From Thalassospira profundimaris (GTDB taxonomy: Bacteria > Pseudomonadota > Alphaproteobacteria > Rhodospirillales > Thalassospiraceae): a stretch of 60,225 bases of DNA. A program made the position numbers and the translations under genes. The notes beneath the pieces were generated by a model that saw nothing but the letters and a program-made list of their open reading frames with translations, made no database searches and was not told the origin of the DNA. The stretch is taken from contig NZ_JPWH01000027.1 in NCBI RefSeq assembly GCF_003326755.1, positions 1 through 60,225 on the forward strand, in the 5' to 3' direction. Of the stretch, positions 9,460-17,733 are shown piece after piece (positions within the stretch are counted from its first letter, which is position 1; each line of letters opens with the position of its first letter).

Positions 9460-9561
9460 TTATCCGTCGATCACAATCAGCATGATCGTTAAGGCAAACG
9501 GAACAAGTGCCGCCACCGAACAGGCAATACACAATTTATAAAGCGAAAACGAACTGGTCAT
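9460..9561 (-). CDS. Putative 33-residue membrane protein overlapping the PAS gene
   Basis: A 33-codon frame starting inside the last codons of the upstream PAS gene (26-bp overlap) and preceded by AGGA eight to nine bases before the ATG. The product is one hydrophobic stretch (KLCIACSVAALVPFALTIML) with a short polar N-terminus and an acidic end, i.e. a single-pass membrane miniprotein. The overlap and ribosome site suggest translational coupling. No homologue is recognised; the small size means chance cannot be excluded. Confidence 0.45.
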   Translation of the reverse strand: MTSSFSLYKLCIACSVAALVPFALTIMLIVIDG

Positions 9562-10060
9562 AATCCATCCTTCGGGATTGTAACAAAGCCATCAGCTCGG
9601 CCGTGCCGTGCTTCATGCCATCGCGCCGGTTTTGTACACTCTCTTCGGCACGGCACAAGTGCCGGTAAAGCTCTGCCGCTGCCGTTACCGCATCACGCCG
9701 GGGCTTGCGCCGATAGGAATGATAGCCGCGAATGCTGCCATCGGCATGAAAACTGGGCGTCACATTGGCCAGGACCCAGTAATGATCCCCATTGACCGAG
9801 CGGTTAATCACATAGGCAAAAATCTCGCGTCCTTTGGCAAGGGTTTCCCACATCAGGGAAAAAACACATCGGGGCATGTCCGGATGCCGGATAATGCTGT
9901 GCGGCTGCCCCAAAAGATCATCCTCGCGATAACCTGATATGCGCAAAAACACATCATTGGCATAGGTAATCCGCCCTTTCAGGTCGGTCTTGCTGACAAT
10001 GATTTCATGTTCGTCAAAATGGCGCTCGACGCCGGTCAGGCGCAAATTTTCCTGCTTCAT
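9536..10060 (-). CDS. PAS-domain sensor protein, Aer-like
   Basis: About 174 residues from the Met of MKQENLRLTG; a start eight codons earlier (10084) is possible. One PAS domain spans about residues 15-125: KTDLKGRITYANDVFLRISG, the GQPHSIIRHPDMP segment typical of aerotaxis PAS domains, then FAYVINRSVNGDHYWVLANV. In Aer this fold binds FAD and senses redox state. The C-terminal 50 residues are helical and charged. There is no output domain, so it probably acts through a partner, possibly a chemotaxis or c-di-GMP protein; that is inference. Confidence 0.85.
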   Translation of the reverse strand: MKQENLRLTGVERHFDEHEIIVSKTDLKGRITYANDVFLRISGYREDDLLGQPHSIIRHPDMPRCVFSLMWETLAKGREIFAYVINRSVNGDHYWVLANVTPSFHADGSIRGYHSYRRKPRRDAVTAAAELYRHLCRAEESVQNRRDGMKHGTAELMALLQSRRMDYDQFVFAL

Positions 10061-10302
10061 CAGAAACCCCCAAATTTCTGACATGCAGGGTTTTCAACCC
10101 ACAACCATGCCAGCCTGGCGCGCATTCCCGATATGTCACGAAAATCGCCGCCCCAATCCCCGCACGGTTCCAAACCCCTCTCGCGAAACCGTGTCCTCAA
10201 TCTATAACCCTCCTTTTGCATAGGATGTTTGACCTAACGCAAAAAGCATCCGGCTGCTTTCAATTTTGCCTCAACCACGATACACGCGCCTTTGCGCCCA
10301 TC

Positions 10303-10335
10303 AAAAAACGCGCCGGACATATCATCCGGCGCGTT
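10303..10335 (-). terminator. Intrinsic terminator after rlmE
   Basis: On the minus strand AACGCGCCGGA pairs with TCCGGCGCGTT across a 7-base loop, followed by a run of T residues (A residues at 10303-10308 on the plus strand). It lies 78 bases past the rlmE stop. The rest of 10061-10412 holds no visible gene. Confidence 0.88.
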
Positions 10336-10412
10336 GCCTCTGCGCCCCAAAAGGCACAAATAAACGGGTACAAATAAAACAGTTCAGGCCAAGTTGACCT
10401 ATCGCCAACCGG

Positions 10413-11216
10413 TCACACCGGCGACCAATCCTCGTCCCTGGGCAATTCGGCCGAGGCAATGTCGCTTTCGGCATTGTTTTGCCCACGAAAACCCGTGGCA
10501 ATCAGATAGGTCTCCGGGCTTTCGGCCCGCGATGCCGGCGGTTTGGCATGTTTGGACACACGGAAATGCTGCTTGATGCGATTCAAAAGTTCGGTTTCGG
10601 TGCCGCCCTTAAACACCTTGGCGATAAAAATGCCGTTCGGTGCCAAAACTTCCTCGGCAAAAAGCAGGGCATGCTCCACCAGATCAATAATGCGAATATG
10701 GTCTGTCTGACGATGCCCCGTGGTTTCGGGTGACATATCGGAAATCACGGCATCCACCGGCCCTTGCAGGGCATGTTTGATCATGTCCGGTGCCGCCGGG
10801 TCCAGAAAATCAGCCTGCAAACAGGTGGCACCCGGCACGCCTTCCCATTCCAGAATATCAAGCCCGACAACCTGGCCGCGCCCCTGCTTGGAGCCAACCA
10901 TATCCACCGCCACCTGGGTCCAGCCGCCCGGGGCCGCGCCAAGGTCGACCACCCGCATACCGGGTTTGAGGATGTCGAACTGGTTGTTGATTTCAATCAG
11001 CTTGAACGCCGCACGGGAACGATAGCCCAGACGGCGGGCTTCCTGCACATAGGGATCGTTCAATTGCCGGTCGAGCCAGCGCGTCGAGGAAATTTTGCGC
11101 CCCTTGGCACTTTTGACACGCGTGCGCAGCCCGCGACGCGCGCCAGTATCAATCGCGGCAATGGCCGAGCCCTTGCGGCGGCGTCCGCCACCTTTTCCGC
11201 TGCGTTGATCGGTCAT
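10413..11216 (-). CDS. rlmE: 23S rRNA (uridine-2'-O) methyltransferase, FtsJ/RrmJ family
   Basis: A 267-residue methyltransferase that 2'-O-methylates U2552 in the ribosomal A-loop of 23S rRNA late in 50S assembly. Visible motifs: the lysine of SRAAFKLIEIN, the SAM loop VVDLGAAPGGWTQVA, the aspartate of AVISDMSPETTGHRQTDH and the lysine of GIFIAKVFKGG, i.e. the K-D-K-E tetrad region. A basic N-terminal extension (GKGGGRRRKGS) of about 50 residues is typical of alphaproteobacterial members. Start at MTDQRSGKG, with GGA upstream. Followed by a clear terminator. Confidence 0.96.
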   Translation of the reverse strand: MTDQRSGKGGGRRRKGSAIAAIDTGARRGLRTRVKSAKGRKISSTRWLDRQLNDPYVQEARRLGYRSRAAFKLIEINNQFDILKPGMRVVDLGAAPGGWTQVAVDMVGSKQGRGQVVGLDILEWEGVPGATCLQADFLDPAAPDMIKHALQGPVDAVISDMSPETTGHRQTDHIRIIDLVEHALLFAEEVLAPNGIFIAKVFKGGTETELLNRIKQHFRVSKHAKPPASRAESPETYLIATGFRGQNNAESDIASAELPRDEDWSPV

Positions 11217-11280
11217 AAGAAAATCCTGAAATTGAAATGTATAAATGAACGGGTCCGGCAGCAAAAATGCCCATCGCCAG

Positions 11281-12444
11281 TTAAACCGATGCCGGTATCC
11301 GGGCCCCTATATGACGGCGCGCCTCGCACGGGTCAATAGCATGACCGTCCGCACGCATCAAATCGACCAGAATACCTTCGCGCAATCCCCGGTCGGCAAC
11401 CTTTAATGTTGCCAGCGGCCAAATATCACGAATGGCGGCAAAAATGGCCGCCCCGGCATCCATAAGCTCGGCCCGCTGGTTGCCGATGCAGGGGTGTCCC
11501 TTGCGTTTATCAGCTTCCATACGCAACAAAAGCTCTGTCACGCGTTCGGCATCGTCAAAGCGCAAATCGGACCCGTCGACCTTGTGTCGCTCATACCGTT
11601 CAAGGCCAAGCGCAATGCCACAAAAGGTGGTCACGGTGCCCGAGGTGCCAATCATCTGCACCTTGTTGTCATCAAGAATATCCGAACAGCAATTTCGCTG
11701 GGCGAAATCTTCCAGCCGTTCGCGAATTTCGCTGCGCATCGCCTCAAACCGGTCCCGGCGGTTTTCAACACTGGCATAACGTTCCGTCAAGCACAATACA
11801 CCGCACGGCATGGACAAAGTTTCGATACAGCGGGTTTCCCCGGTTTGTGCCACCTTGATCCAGCAAATTTCGGTACTGCCGCCCCCAATATCAAAGACAA
11901 TGGCATAGGGCCGGTCATCAAGCAGCGCCGAACAGGCCTGCAAAGCCAGGCGGCTTTCTTCCTCGGCATTGATAATGTCCAGGGTAATGCCGGTTTCCGC
12001 CTCGACCTGATGAATAAAATCATCCCGGTTATCAGCCGATCGACAGGCTTCGGTGGCAACAGCGCGCAACTTGATACCCGGATGTTTGCGCAGTTTTTTG
12101 GCACAAATCCGCAAGGCTTCAATCGCCCGGTCCATTGCGCCCTGGCACAAATATCCCTTTTCGCGCACCCCTTCCCCCAGGCGCACTACGCGTGAAAAGG
12201 CATCCACAACCTTAAATCCGCTATTGCACGGGCGGGCAACCAGCAACCGGCAATTGGAACTGCCAAGGTCAATGGCGCCAAAAAGCGGCGGATGGCTGCT
12301 GAGCGAACGGGGTTTTACCGCAGATACCCCGGCAGGATTGTGCCCGGATGCCCCCAGCACGCGATCCCCGGGCACACCATTCCCGCTATCGAGCCTCGAC
12401 GACCCGCGGGATGTGTTATGGGGAAAGCTGTGTGACACCTTCAC
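11281..12444 (-). CDS. ppx: Ppx/GppA family exopolyphosphatase
   Basis: A 387-residue member of the sugar kinase/Hsp70/actin fold that hydrolyses polyphosphate and/or pppGpp. After a non-conserved 50-residue N-terminus come the first phosphate loop GAIDLGSSNCRLLVA, the second AIVFDIGGGSTEICW (IGGGSTE is diagnostic), a catalytic-type Glu in AVATEACRSADN, and MIGTSGTVTT. GTG start with AAAGGA upstream. It sits 64 bases upstream of rlmE on the same strand, so the two may be cotranscribed. Lacks the C-terminal HD-like domain of long Ppx proteins, as in the alphaproteobacterial short form. Ppx versus GppA activity cannot be decided here. Confidence 0.92.
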   Translation of the reverse strand: MKVSHSFPHNTSRGSSRLDSGNGVPGDRVLGASGHNPAGVSAVKPRSLSSHPPLFGAIDLGSSNCRLLVARPCNSGFKVVDAFSRVVRLGEGVREKGYLCQGAMDRAIEALRICAKKLRKHPGIKLRAVATEACRSADNRDDFIHQVEAETGITLDIINAEEESRLALQACSALLDDRPYAIVFDIGGGSTEICWIKVAQTGETRCIETLSMPCGVLCLTERYASVENRRDRFEAMRSEIRERLEDFAQRNCCSDILDDNKVQMIGTSGTVTTFCGIALGLERYERHKVDGSDLRFDDAERVTELLLRMEADKRKGHPCIGNQRAELMDAGAAIFAAIRDIWPLATLKVADRGLREGILVDLMRADGHAIDPCEARRHIGARIPASV

Positions 12445-12720
12445 AATATCCTTTGCCAGTTGGTTTTTACCTGCACAGAACCGCTATTTTCCGCGATAAC
12501 ATTCCCTCTGCCACAAAACAACATGGCGAATTGGAAACAGTGTGACCACGAAAACGCCGAATCTGTCACATAAGTGTACCGAGATTGCAAAATAACGCAA
12601 AGCCCCCATTTACCTTGTGGTTAAATCCGGGCGACAGGTCACGGAAACGTCGCAGCGATTTGCGCTTTTTTATATAGGAACGGCAAAGCTGTTTCGCATC
12701 GGAAAATGACAAATTCTCAA

Positions 12721-12750
12721 AAAAACGCTTGCCAAAACGCAGGCGTTTTT
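12721..12750. terminator. Bidirectional intrinsic terminator
   Basis: AAAAACGCTTGC (12721-12732) pairs with GCAGGCGTTTTT (12739-12750) over 12 positions including one G-T, with a 6-base loop and T-runs on both strands. It separates the Ppx promoter region from the tRNA-Gln gene. The remaining 12445-12794 contains no gene I can support. Confidence 0.8.
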
Positions 12751-12794
12751 ATAAACACCGCTCCACGCCAATCGGCGTAACATAAAAGTTCTGC

Positions 12795-12868
12795 TGGGGA
12801 ATAGTTTAACGGTAGAACTACGGACTCTGACTCCGTCAGTCCTGGTTCGAATCCAGGTTCCCCAGCCA
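12795..12868 (+). tRNA. tRNA-Gln (anticodon CUG), copy 1
   Basis: A 74-base cloverleaf with encoded CCA. Acceptor TGGGGAA pairs with TTCCCCA (U1-A72, as expected for glutamine tRNAs); D-stem GTTT/GAAC; anticodon stem ACGGA/TCCGT with loop CTCTGAC, giving CUG; T-arm CCTGG-TTCGAAT-CCAGG. It carries the canonical Y11-R24 pair (T11-A24). Confidence 0.97.
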
Positions 12869-12949
12869 ATCTCCCCTAAAATAGACATCTGCGGACCTGA
12901 CGATTAGAGTGTCGAACAGGACATTCATGATTGCCTCGTGGGCGAGGCA

Positions 12950-13852
12950 TCAGTCGCGCAAGACAGCCCCTTTTGCCTTCTGCCCGTTCGCGGCAATCAA
13001 CCCGGCAGAGACAATAAGAACAATGCCGGCAAGTCCCCAAACATCCGGCACCTCGCCAAACCAGATCAGCCCCCAAATGACGCTAAACACCAGATAGCTG
13101 TAATCAAATGCGGCAACCAGTGCGGGGGGCCCGGTTTGATAGGCGATCGCCGCCCCGACACTGCCAATAAAAATCAGCACGGCCAGTCCTGCCACAATCA
13201 GCATCAAATTCGCACTCACGGCCTGCCACGGACCCAGCAGGAACGAATCCCCTTCGCCCGCAAACATGCCCAACAGTCCGCCAAACAGAATAAAGGCCAT
13301 ATTGAGCATAACGGCCAAAACAAACGGGTCGTCCTTCTGGCACTTTGTCGATGTCAGCACCATCGCGCAGGCATATAGAATTGCCGCAAGAACAGGCAGC
13401 AATGCCGCCCCGTCAAACCCGACCGTATCGGGGCGAATAACGCAAAGCACGCCGACAAAGCCAAAGATGATCGCCAAAAACGCCCGGGCAGATGGCATTT
13501 TGCGCGCCCAAAACGCGACAATAATCAAAATGAAAATCGGGCTGGTATAATAGGCCGCCGCCGCCAGTGACAGCGGCACCAGCGGCAAACTGGCATAGTA
13601 ACCAAGCCACATCACCACCAGTAAAACACTGCGCAGCACCGTCCAGCGCGAAACACGGAACCCCGCACCCCGATGCCACACAAGCCACATCAAAGGCAAA
13701 ATCGTTAACGCCGAGCGCAAAACAAACATCTGCCACAATGGCAATGACAGGTTTGTCGCCTTGATCATCGCATCGCCCAGCGAAAGCGCCAATACGGAAA
13801 CGACAATCGCGAGAACAGCTTTCAGGATATTGGCAGACGGGGTTTTGGGCAT
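12950..13852 (-). CDS. EamA-family (DMT superfamily) permease
   Basis: A 300-residue inner-membrane protein with about ten hydrophobic segments arranged as two EamA repeats (first about residues 10-140, second about 150-290). It matches drug/metabolite transporters of the ten-helix type. LSLGDAMIKATNLSLPLWQM at the N-terminus and the repeat ending WFGEVPDVWGLAGIVLIVSAG are typical. Substrate unknown; family members export amino acids, nucleobase derivatives or S-adenosylmethionine. It is 35 bases downstream of a phosphoesterase gene on the same strand. Confidence 0.9.
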   Translation of the reverse strand: MPKTPSANILKAVLAIVVSVLALSLGDAMIKATNLSLPLWQMFVLRSALTILPLMWLVWHRGAGFRVSRWTVLRSVLLVVMWLGYYASLPLVPLSLAAAAYYTSPIFILIIVAFWARKMPSARAFLAIIFGFVGVLCVIRPDTVGFDGAALLPVLAAILYACAMVLTSTKCQKDDPFVLAVMLNMAFILFGGLLGMFAGEGDSFLLGPWQAVSANLMLIVAGLAVLIFIGSVGAAIAYQTGPPALVAAFDYSYLVFSVIWGLIWFGEVPDVWGLAGIVLIVSAGLIAANGQKAKGAVLRD

Positions 13853-13887
13853 CCGGAGCCTTTTTTACTTTGTTCAGGAATGCCCGC

Positions 13888-14568
13888 TTACAAATCCGCC
13901 GGAGAGAGCAAAAACGCCTCCGCCCCGTCCAGGCCGCGCACCGGGGTACCATAGGCGGTTTTACCAACATAACTATGATGCATATGCCCGTGCACAAACA
14001 GGCGTGCGCCCATTTTTAGCCCCAGCCGGTCAATTTCCAGGGTGCCATAGTCATGGCAGGACGGGGCCTCGTGGCTGACCAGCACGTCACAGGTCAGTTG
14101 CGAAAGAATTTCGTGATCCTCGGGAAAAATCGTATCCCGCTGGCGCAGCGGCAATCCCTTGCGCCAGCGCACATGCGGGCGGGTTACTGCGATCATGTCT
14201 TCGCGGGTCTGGAAAACCGCACTTTTATGACCAATCGGGTACCAGACACGGCCACGATAAATCCCGCCCAAACCGGCAATGGTAACAGTACCATCCCGAC
14301 ATACCATATCAACTGCGCGGTTCCCCAGATTACCCTGGGGATAATCGGCAAACAGAAAATCATATTGTGCAGCATCGGTGCAGTCATGATTGCCCAAAAT
14401 CCACCAGCATTGCACCCCCTGATCCAGCACCGGGGCCAGTTCCTCGCGAAAGGGACGCTGCAAATCAAGATCACCCAGAATCACCACATGTTCGGGCTGA
14501 TAACGGTCAACAGCCTCGAACAGGGGGGCAAAATTGCGGTGGGGATCACCATAAAACAGCACGGGCAT
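13888..14568 (-). CDS. Calcineurin-like metallophosphoesterase
   Basis: A 226-residue protein with the metal-binding motifs of the family in order: FYGDPHRN (variant of DxH) near the start, VVILGDLDLQ (GD), WILGNHDCTD (GNHD), LVSHEAPS (H) and LFVHGHMHHSY (GHxH). These bind a dimetal centre that hydrolyses phosphomonoesters or diesters. Substrate unknown. No signal peptide, so cytoplasmic. It is directly upstream of the DMT permease, and the pair lies between two tRNA-Gln genes. Confidence 0.9.
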   Translation of the reverse strand: MPVLFYGDPHRNFAPLFEAVDRYQPEHVVILGDLDLQRPFREELAPVLDQGVQCWWILGNHDCTDAAQYDFLFADYPQGNLGNRAVDMVCRDGTVTIAGLGGIYRGRVWYPIGHKSAVFQTREDMIAVTRPHVRWRKGLPLRQRDTIFPEDHEILSQLTCDVLVSHEAPSCHDYGTLEIDRLGLKMGARLFVHGHMHHSYVGKTAYGTPVRGLDGAEAFLLSPADL

Positions 14569-14800
14569 TGCAGGCTCTTGTCTTTTTCATTCCAAAAAAA
14601 ACGGTTATGACCGCATAACAAACAATACAATCACGACAGACATATAAGAACAGTCATACCATTGCGCGACCAAACCCCAAGGCTGAATTTGCCCCTGCAA
14701 TGCGAAAGACACGTTTTTTATCGGGCTTCTCTTGACAAGCAACGCCACCTCGGTTAACTACCCCTCCGCGCAGCTATCATGGCTGCAATACGGGTACTGC

Positions 14801-14874
14801 TGGGGAATAGGTTAACGGTAGACCCACGGACTCTGACTCCGTTAGTCCTGGTTCGAATCCAGGTTCCCCAGCCA
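14801..14874 (+). tRNA. tRNA-Gln (anticodon CUG), copy 2
   Basis: A 74-base cloverleaf with encoded CCA and anticodon loop CTCTGAC (CUG). Same acceptor, anticodon and T-arms as the copy 2 kb upstream, but D-stem GGTT/GACC, i.e. the 11-24 pair is G-C instead of T-A, plus C26/T44 instead of T26/C44. All stems still pair, so it should fold. Confidence 0.96.
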
Positions 14875-15128
14875 ACTTTTCCGCCCTGCCCTTTCCATTT
14901 TGGCCGACCCGGCATCGCGCAGGCATTTGTACCCGTTCCGGAAAAGGCTCGTTACCTATATAGGCCATCTGCCAGTCAAAAACAAAATGCGGTCACGTTC
15001 AGGATTTGGAACAACATAACTGAACTTTCCCGAAAATATCTGGAACAGATGGCAGAGCACGGAGTTAAGTGAGGGCGACGTTTTACAACGCAACGCATGC
15101 AGAGAGTGCGCAAGCAAAGGAGCATGAG

Positions 15129-16052
15129 ATGCTTGGAGATATGTATCGATCTCGCAAAGACCAGGAACCCCAAATTTTTGACCGCAAAGACCCTGTGATC
15201 TGGTCACGGAAGGGAAGCAGCACGGTGCTTAGCCGGGAGCAAGAGGATTTTTATGAGCAAAATGGGTTTTTGTTCATCGAAAATGTTTTTAGCGCCGATG
15301 AAATTGCCGTGCTGCGCCAGCAGGCCGAAACCCTGCGCAAAAACGGCGAAACCGAGGACGACGTTATTCGCGAACCTTCAAGCAATGCGGTACGCAGCGT
15401 CTTTCGCATTCACGAAAAGAACCAGACCTATCTGGACCTGATGGCCGACGAGCGGCTGGCCGCGATTGCCGAGCATATTCTCAATGACGAGGTTTATATC
15501 CACCAGTCGCGCGTCAATTTCAAACCGGCCTTCAAGGGCAAGGAATTTTACTGGCATTCGGATTTTGAAACATGGCACACCGAGGACGGCATGCCGCGCA
15601 TGCGCGCACTTTCCATGTCGATTACCCTGTCGGAAAATACGCCCTATAACGGCCCGCTGATGCTGGTCCCCGGCTCGCACAAGAAATTCATTTCCTGTGT
15701 GGGTGAAACACCGGATGACAATTACAAAAGCTCGCTTAAAGCGCAGAAAATCGGCACGCCGGACGAACAAAACCTGACCGAAATCATTCAGAAGCAGGGT
15801 CTTGTCGCCCCCACCGGTCCTGCCGGATCCGTGCTGATTTTTGATTGCAACACGCTGCACGGCTCAGGTAACAATATTACGCCGTTTCCGCGTTCCAATG
15901 CGTTTTTCGTTTATAACAGCATGAAAAACCGGGTTGTTGCCCCGTTTGCCGCGCACTATCCCCGGCCGGACTTCCTGGCAAAACGGGACAATATCCAGCC
16001 GATCCGCAAACGCCCGCATATGGCAGCAAATCATTTGCACGCTGCTGAATGA
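15129..16052 (+). CDS. ectD: Ectoine hydroxylase
   Basis: A 307-residue Fe(II)/2-oxoglutarate dioxygenase converting ectoine to 5-hydroxyectoine, a protectant against salt and temperature stress. The EctD signature FYWHSDFETWHTEDGMPRMR contains the iron ligands His and Asp; the third ligand is His in TLHGSGNNITPFPRSN, and GPLMLVPGSHKKFISCVGET matches. The N-terminus MYRSRKDQEPQIFDRKDPVIW is family-typical, so I start at 15129 (AGGAG upstream) rather than the GTG at 15069. Monocistronic here with its own terminator; ectABC is not nearby, so ectoine must be made elsewhere or imported. Confidence 0.95.
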   Translation: MLGDMYRSRKDQEPQIFDRKDPVIWSRKGSSTVLSREQEDFYEQNGFLFIENVFSADEIAVLRQQAETLRKNGETEDDVIREPSSNAVRSVFRIHEKNQTYLDLMADERLAAIAEHILNDEVYIHQSRVNFKPAFKGKEFYWHSDFETWHTEDGMPRMRALSMSITLSENTPYNGPLMLVPGSHKKFISCVGETPDDNYKSSLKAQKIGTPDEQNLTEIIQKQGLVAPTGPAGSVLIFDCNTLHGSGNNITPFPRSNAFFVYNSMKNRVVAPFAAHYPRPDFLAKRDNIQPIRKRPHMAANHLHAAE

Positions 16053-16084
16053 CAAACCAGCACCCTAAAAGCAACATAACCCTC

Positions 16085-16122
16085 AGGGACAGGCTCTCGC
16101 AAAATATGGACCTGTCCCTTTT
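16085..16122 (+). terminator. Intrinsic terminator after ectD
   Basis: AGGGACAGG (16085-16093) pairs with CCTGTCCCT (16111-16119) across 17 bases and continues into a short T-run. It lies 33 bases past the ectD stop. Confidence 0.75.
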
Positions 16123-16178
16123 GCTGCCAGAGCATTCCGGCCAAACCCCGCCCTGATCCCGGCCTGGGTCGTTTACCT

Positions 16179-16862
16179 TTAAAAATACTTTACGGCGTCT
16201 TCGGTAATCAGAATATTCACAGGCACGTCAAACGGATGGGGAAAGATGCTGTCCAAGCCCGCATGGGTAAAACCGATACCGATAACAACCGGCTGAACGT
16301 CAAGTGCGGCCAGCGTGCGATCAAAAAAACCGCCGCCATAGCCCAGCCGGTATCCCTCGCGATCAAAGCCGACCAGCGGGGCCAGAACAATATCGGGCAC
16401 CATCGGCTCCTGCGCTGCGGGAATATCAATTCCGGCAAAACCGCTGGTCATTTCGCAGCCGGGTACCCAGCGATGAAAAACCATGGGTTGGTGACGCGCC
16501 GTGACAACCGGCAAGGCCCCGGTTCCGCCCCGTGCAATATGACGCTCCACCATGTCCCGCACATCAATTTCGCCCTGAATCGGCCAATAAAAGCCGACAC
16601 ATGCCTTTTCTGGCACGACAGCCGAGGCCAGAACACTGTCCAGCCTGCAACATATCTCGTTTTCGGCTTCACGCCGCATCCTGCCGGGCATCGCCGAACG
16701 GGCGGAAAGAAGAACCCGTCGCACCCGCTTGCGCCAAGCGGCGACATGCTGTTCATCGCCCTGCAAAGATGGCGGGAGATCCGGAATATCGGGAATTTTC
16801 CAGCCTTCGGAAACATTGGCACAGGCTGTAACGGTGCTGCCTGTGCTGTCGGATTTTTTCAT
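16179..16862 (-). CDS. 5-formyltetrahydrofolate cyclo-ligase
   Basis: A 227-residue enzyme of the MTHFS family, converting 5-formyl-THF to 5,10-methenyl-THF with ATP. Signatures: the N-terminal basic helix AAWRKRVRRVLLSAR, GFYWPIQGEIDVRDM, and the C-terminal GYRLGYGGGFFDRTLAAL, which binds ATP and folate. About 40 N-terminal residues are extra relative to the usual 190-residue core and are not conserved-looking. Start ATG is preceded by GGAAGGG. Known gene names are ygfA or fau; in other proteobacteria 6S RNA often lies nearby, but I cannot identify one here. Confidence 0.93.
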   Translation of the reverse strand: MKKSDSTGSTVTACANVSEGWKIPDIPDLPPSLQGDEQHVAAWRKRVRRVLLSARSAMPGRMRREAENEICCRLDSVLASAVVPEKACVGFYWPIQGEIDVRDMVERHIARGGTGALPVVTARHQPMVFHRWVPGCEMTSGFAGIDIPAAQEPMVPDIVLAPLVGFDREGYRLGYGGGFFDRTLAALDVQPVVIGIGFTHAGLDSIFPHPFDVPVNILITEDAVKYF

Positions 16863-16918
16863 AATCCCTTCCTTCCCGGCACGATGGGCACCAAAGACTC
16901 CGCCCTTAAAATGGCTTC

Positions 16919-16952
16919 AAAAACGACTAACGCGCCGGCGACCGGCGCGTTA
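16919..16952 (-). terminator. Intrinsic terminator after the cold-shock gene
   Basis: TAACGCGCCGG (16928-16938) and CCGGCGCGTTA (16942-16952) pair over 11 bases with a 3-base loop. Read on the minus strand a T-run follows shortly (A residues at 16919-16923). It lies 36 bases past the cold-shock stop. Confidence 0.8.
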
Positions 16953-16987
16953 ACGGTTTGTCAGCAATGCTGCAATCCAAATCGATA

Positions 16988-17194
16988 TTAGAGGAGAGCA
17001 AGATCTTCCGCCGACATGCGGCCGTTGCGACCTTCAATCAGCTCGAACTGAATCTTCTGGCCTTCATCAAGACCCTGGAGTCCAGCGCGCTGAACTGCGG
17101 TAATATGCACAAACGCATCTTTTCCGCCTTCATCCGGGGTAATAAAGCCATAACCCTTGGTCGCGTTGAACCACTTAACCGTTCCGGTAGCCAT
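16988..17194 (-). CDS. Cold-shock protein (CspA family)
   Basis: A 68-residue single cold-shock domain: [20 protein letters not shown] carries RNP1 (KGYGFI), and [14 protein letters not shown] carries RNP2 (VHI). It binds single-stranded RNA or DNA and acts as an RNA chaperone. Usual length. A long untranslated leader is likely because the next upstream gene is 540 bases away on the other strand, and that leader contains two similar hairpins. Confidence 0.97.
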   Translation of the reverse strand: MATGTVKWFNATKGYGFITPDEGGKDAFVHITAVQRAGLQGLDEGQKIQFELIEGRNGRMSAEDLALL

Positions 17195-17226
17195 ATCAGT
17201 AGTCGTCCTTAAGTTTAATATGCCTG

Positions 17227-17312
17227 CCCTTCACGCCGGAAGGACACCAGTGCAAGTCCTGCCATCTTCCAGCAATCAAACCCGAATCCCCCTTCAACCG
17301 GAAGGCAACCAG
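17227..17312 (-). repeat. Duplicated hairpin in the cold-shock leader
   Basis: Two imperfect direct copies of about 24 bases (17227-17250 and 17289-17312). On the minus strand each reads CTGGT, then two variable bases and CCTTCCGG, then TGAAGGG, forming a CCTTC/GAAGG hairpin. They would be in the 5' leader of the cold-shock mRNA. The remainder of 17195-17733 is AT-rich and holds no convincing gene. Confidence 0.5.
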
Positions 17313-17733
17313 CGTGATCCCTGAAACACTGCATTGTTTCGATAATAACGCGAAAAATATCTGCGGCGCAATGAAATCATATATTAAGAAATCTTTTCTT
17401 TTGACGGTTTCAAAAACCACTCTCAACAGAGAAAAGCCTATTCTTACAGACTTTTTTGATCAAAAATCCATTCTTAAGTATAGTAATTTGTCATCAAAGC
17501 CTGCCATAACCATCCAATTGATCATAAAACTGCCGCCCCCGGAAGCGATAGGCAATTGCATTGAGATCAATAAGGGTGCATTAAGGTTATGTGGACAAAT
17601 TTTACAAGTCTGGCTGCCGGACACGAGATACACAAAATACCACCCGGCGCAAACCCGACGTAAAACACAAACAGAGCAAACGCTGCGGGATTAAGAACCA
17701 CCGTTTTAGGATACCGGATCGGATAATCATCAA

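Noticed and set aside
12670..12888. A minus-strand frame across tRNA-Gln
   Set aside because: Antisense over a tRNA with typical spurious tRNA-derived protein content.
17314..17694. A 126-codon plus-strand frame before the diguanylate cyclase
   Set aside because: AT-rich, irregular composition and no ribosome site; it lies over the cold-shock leader.
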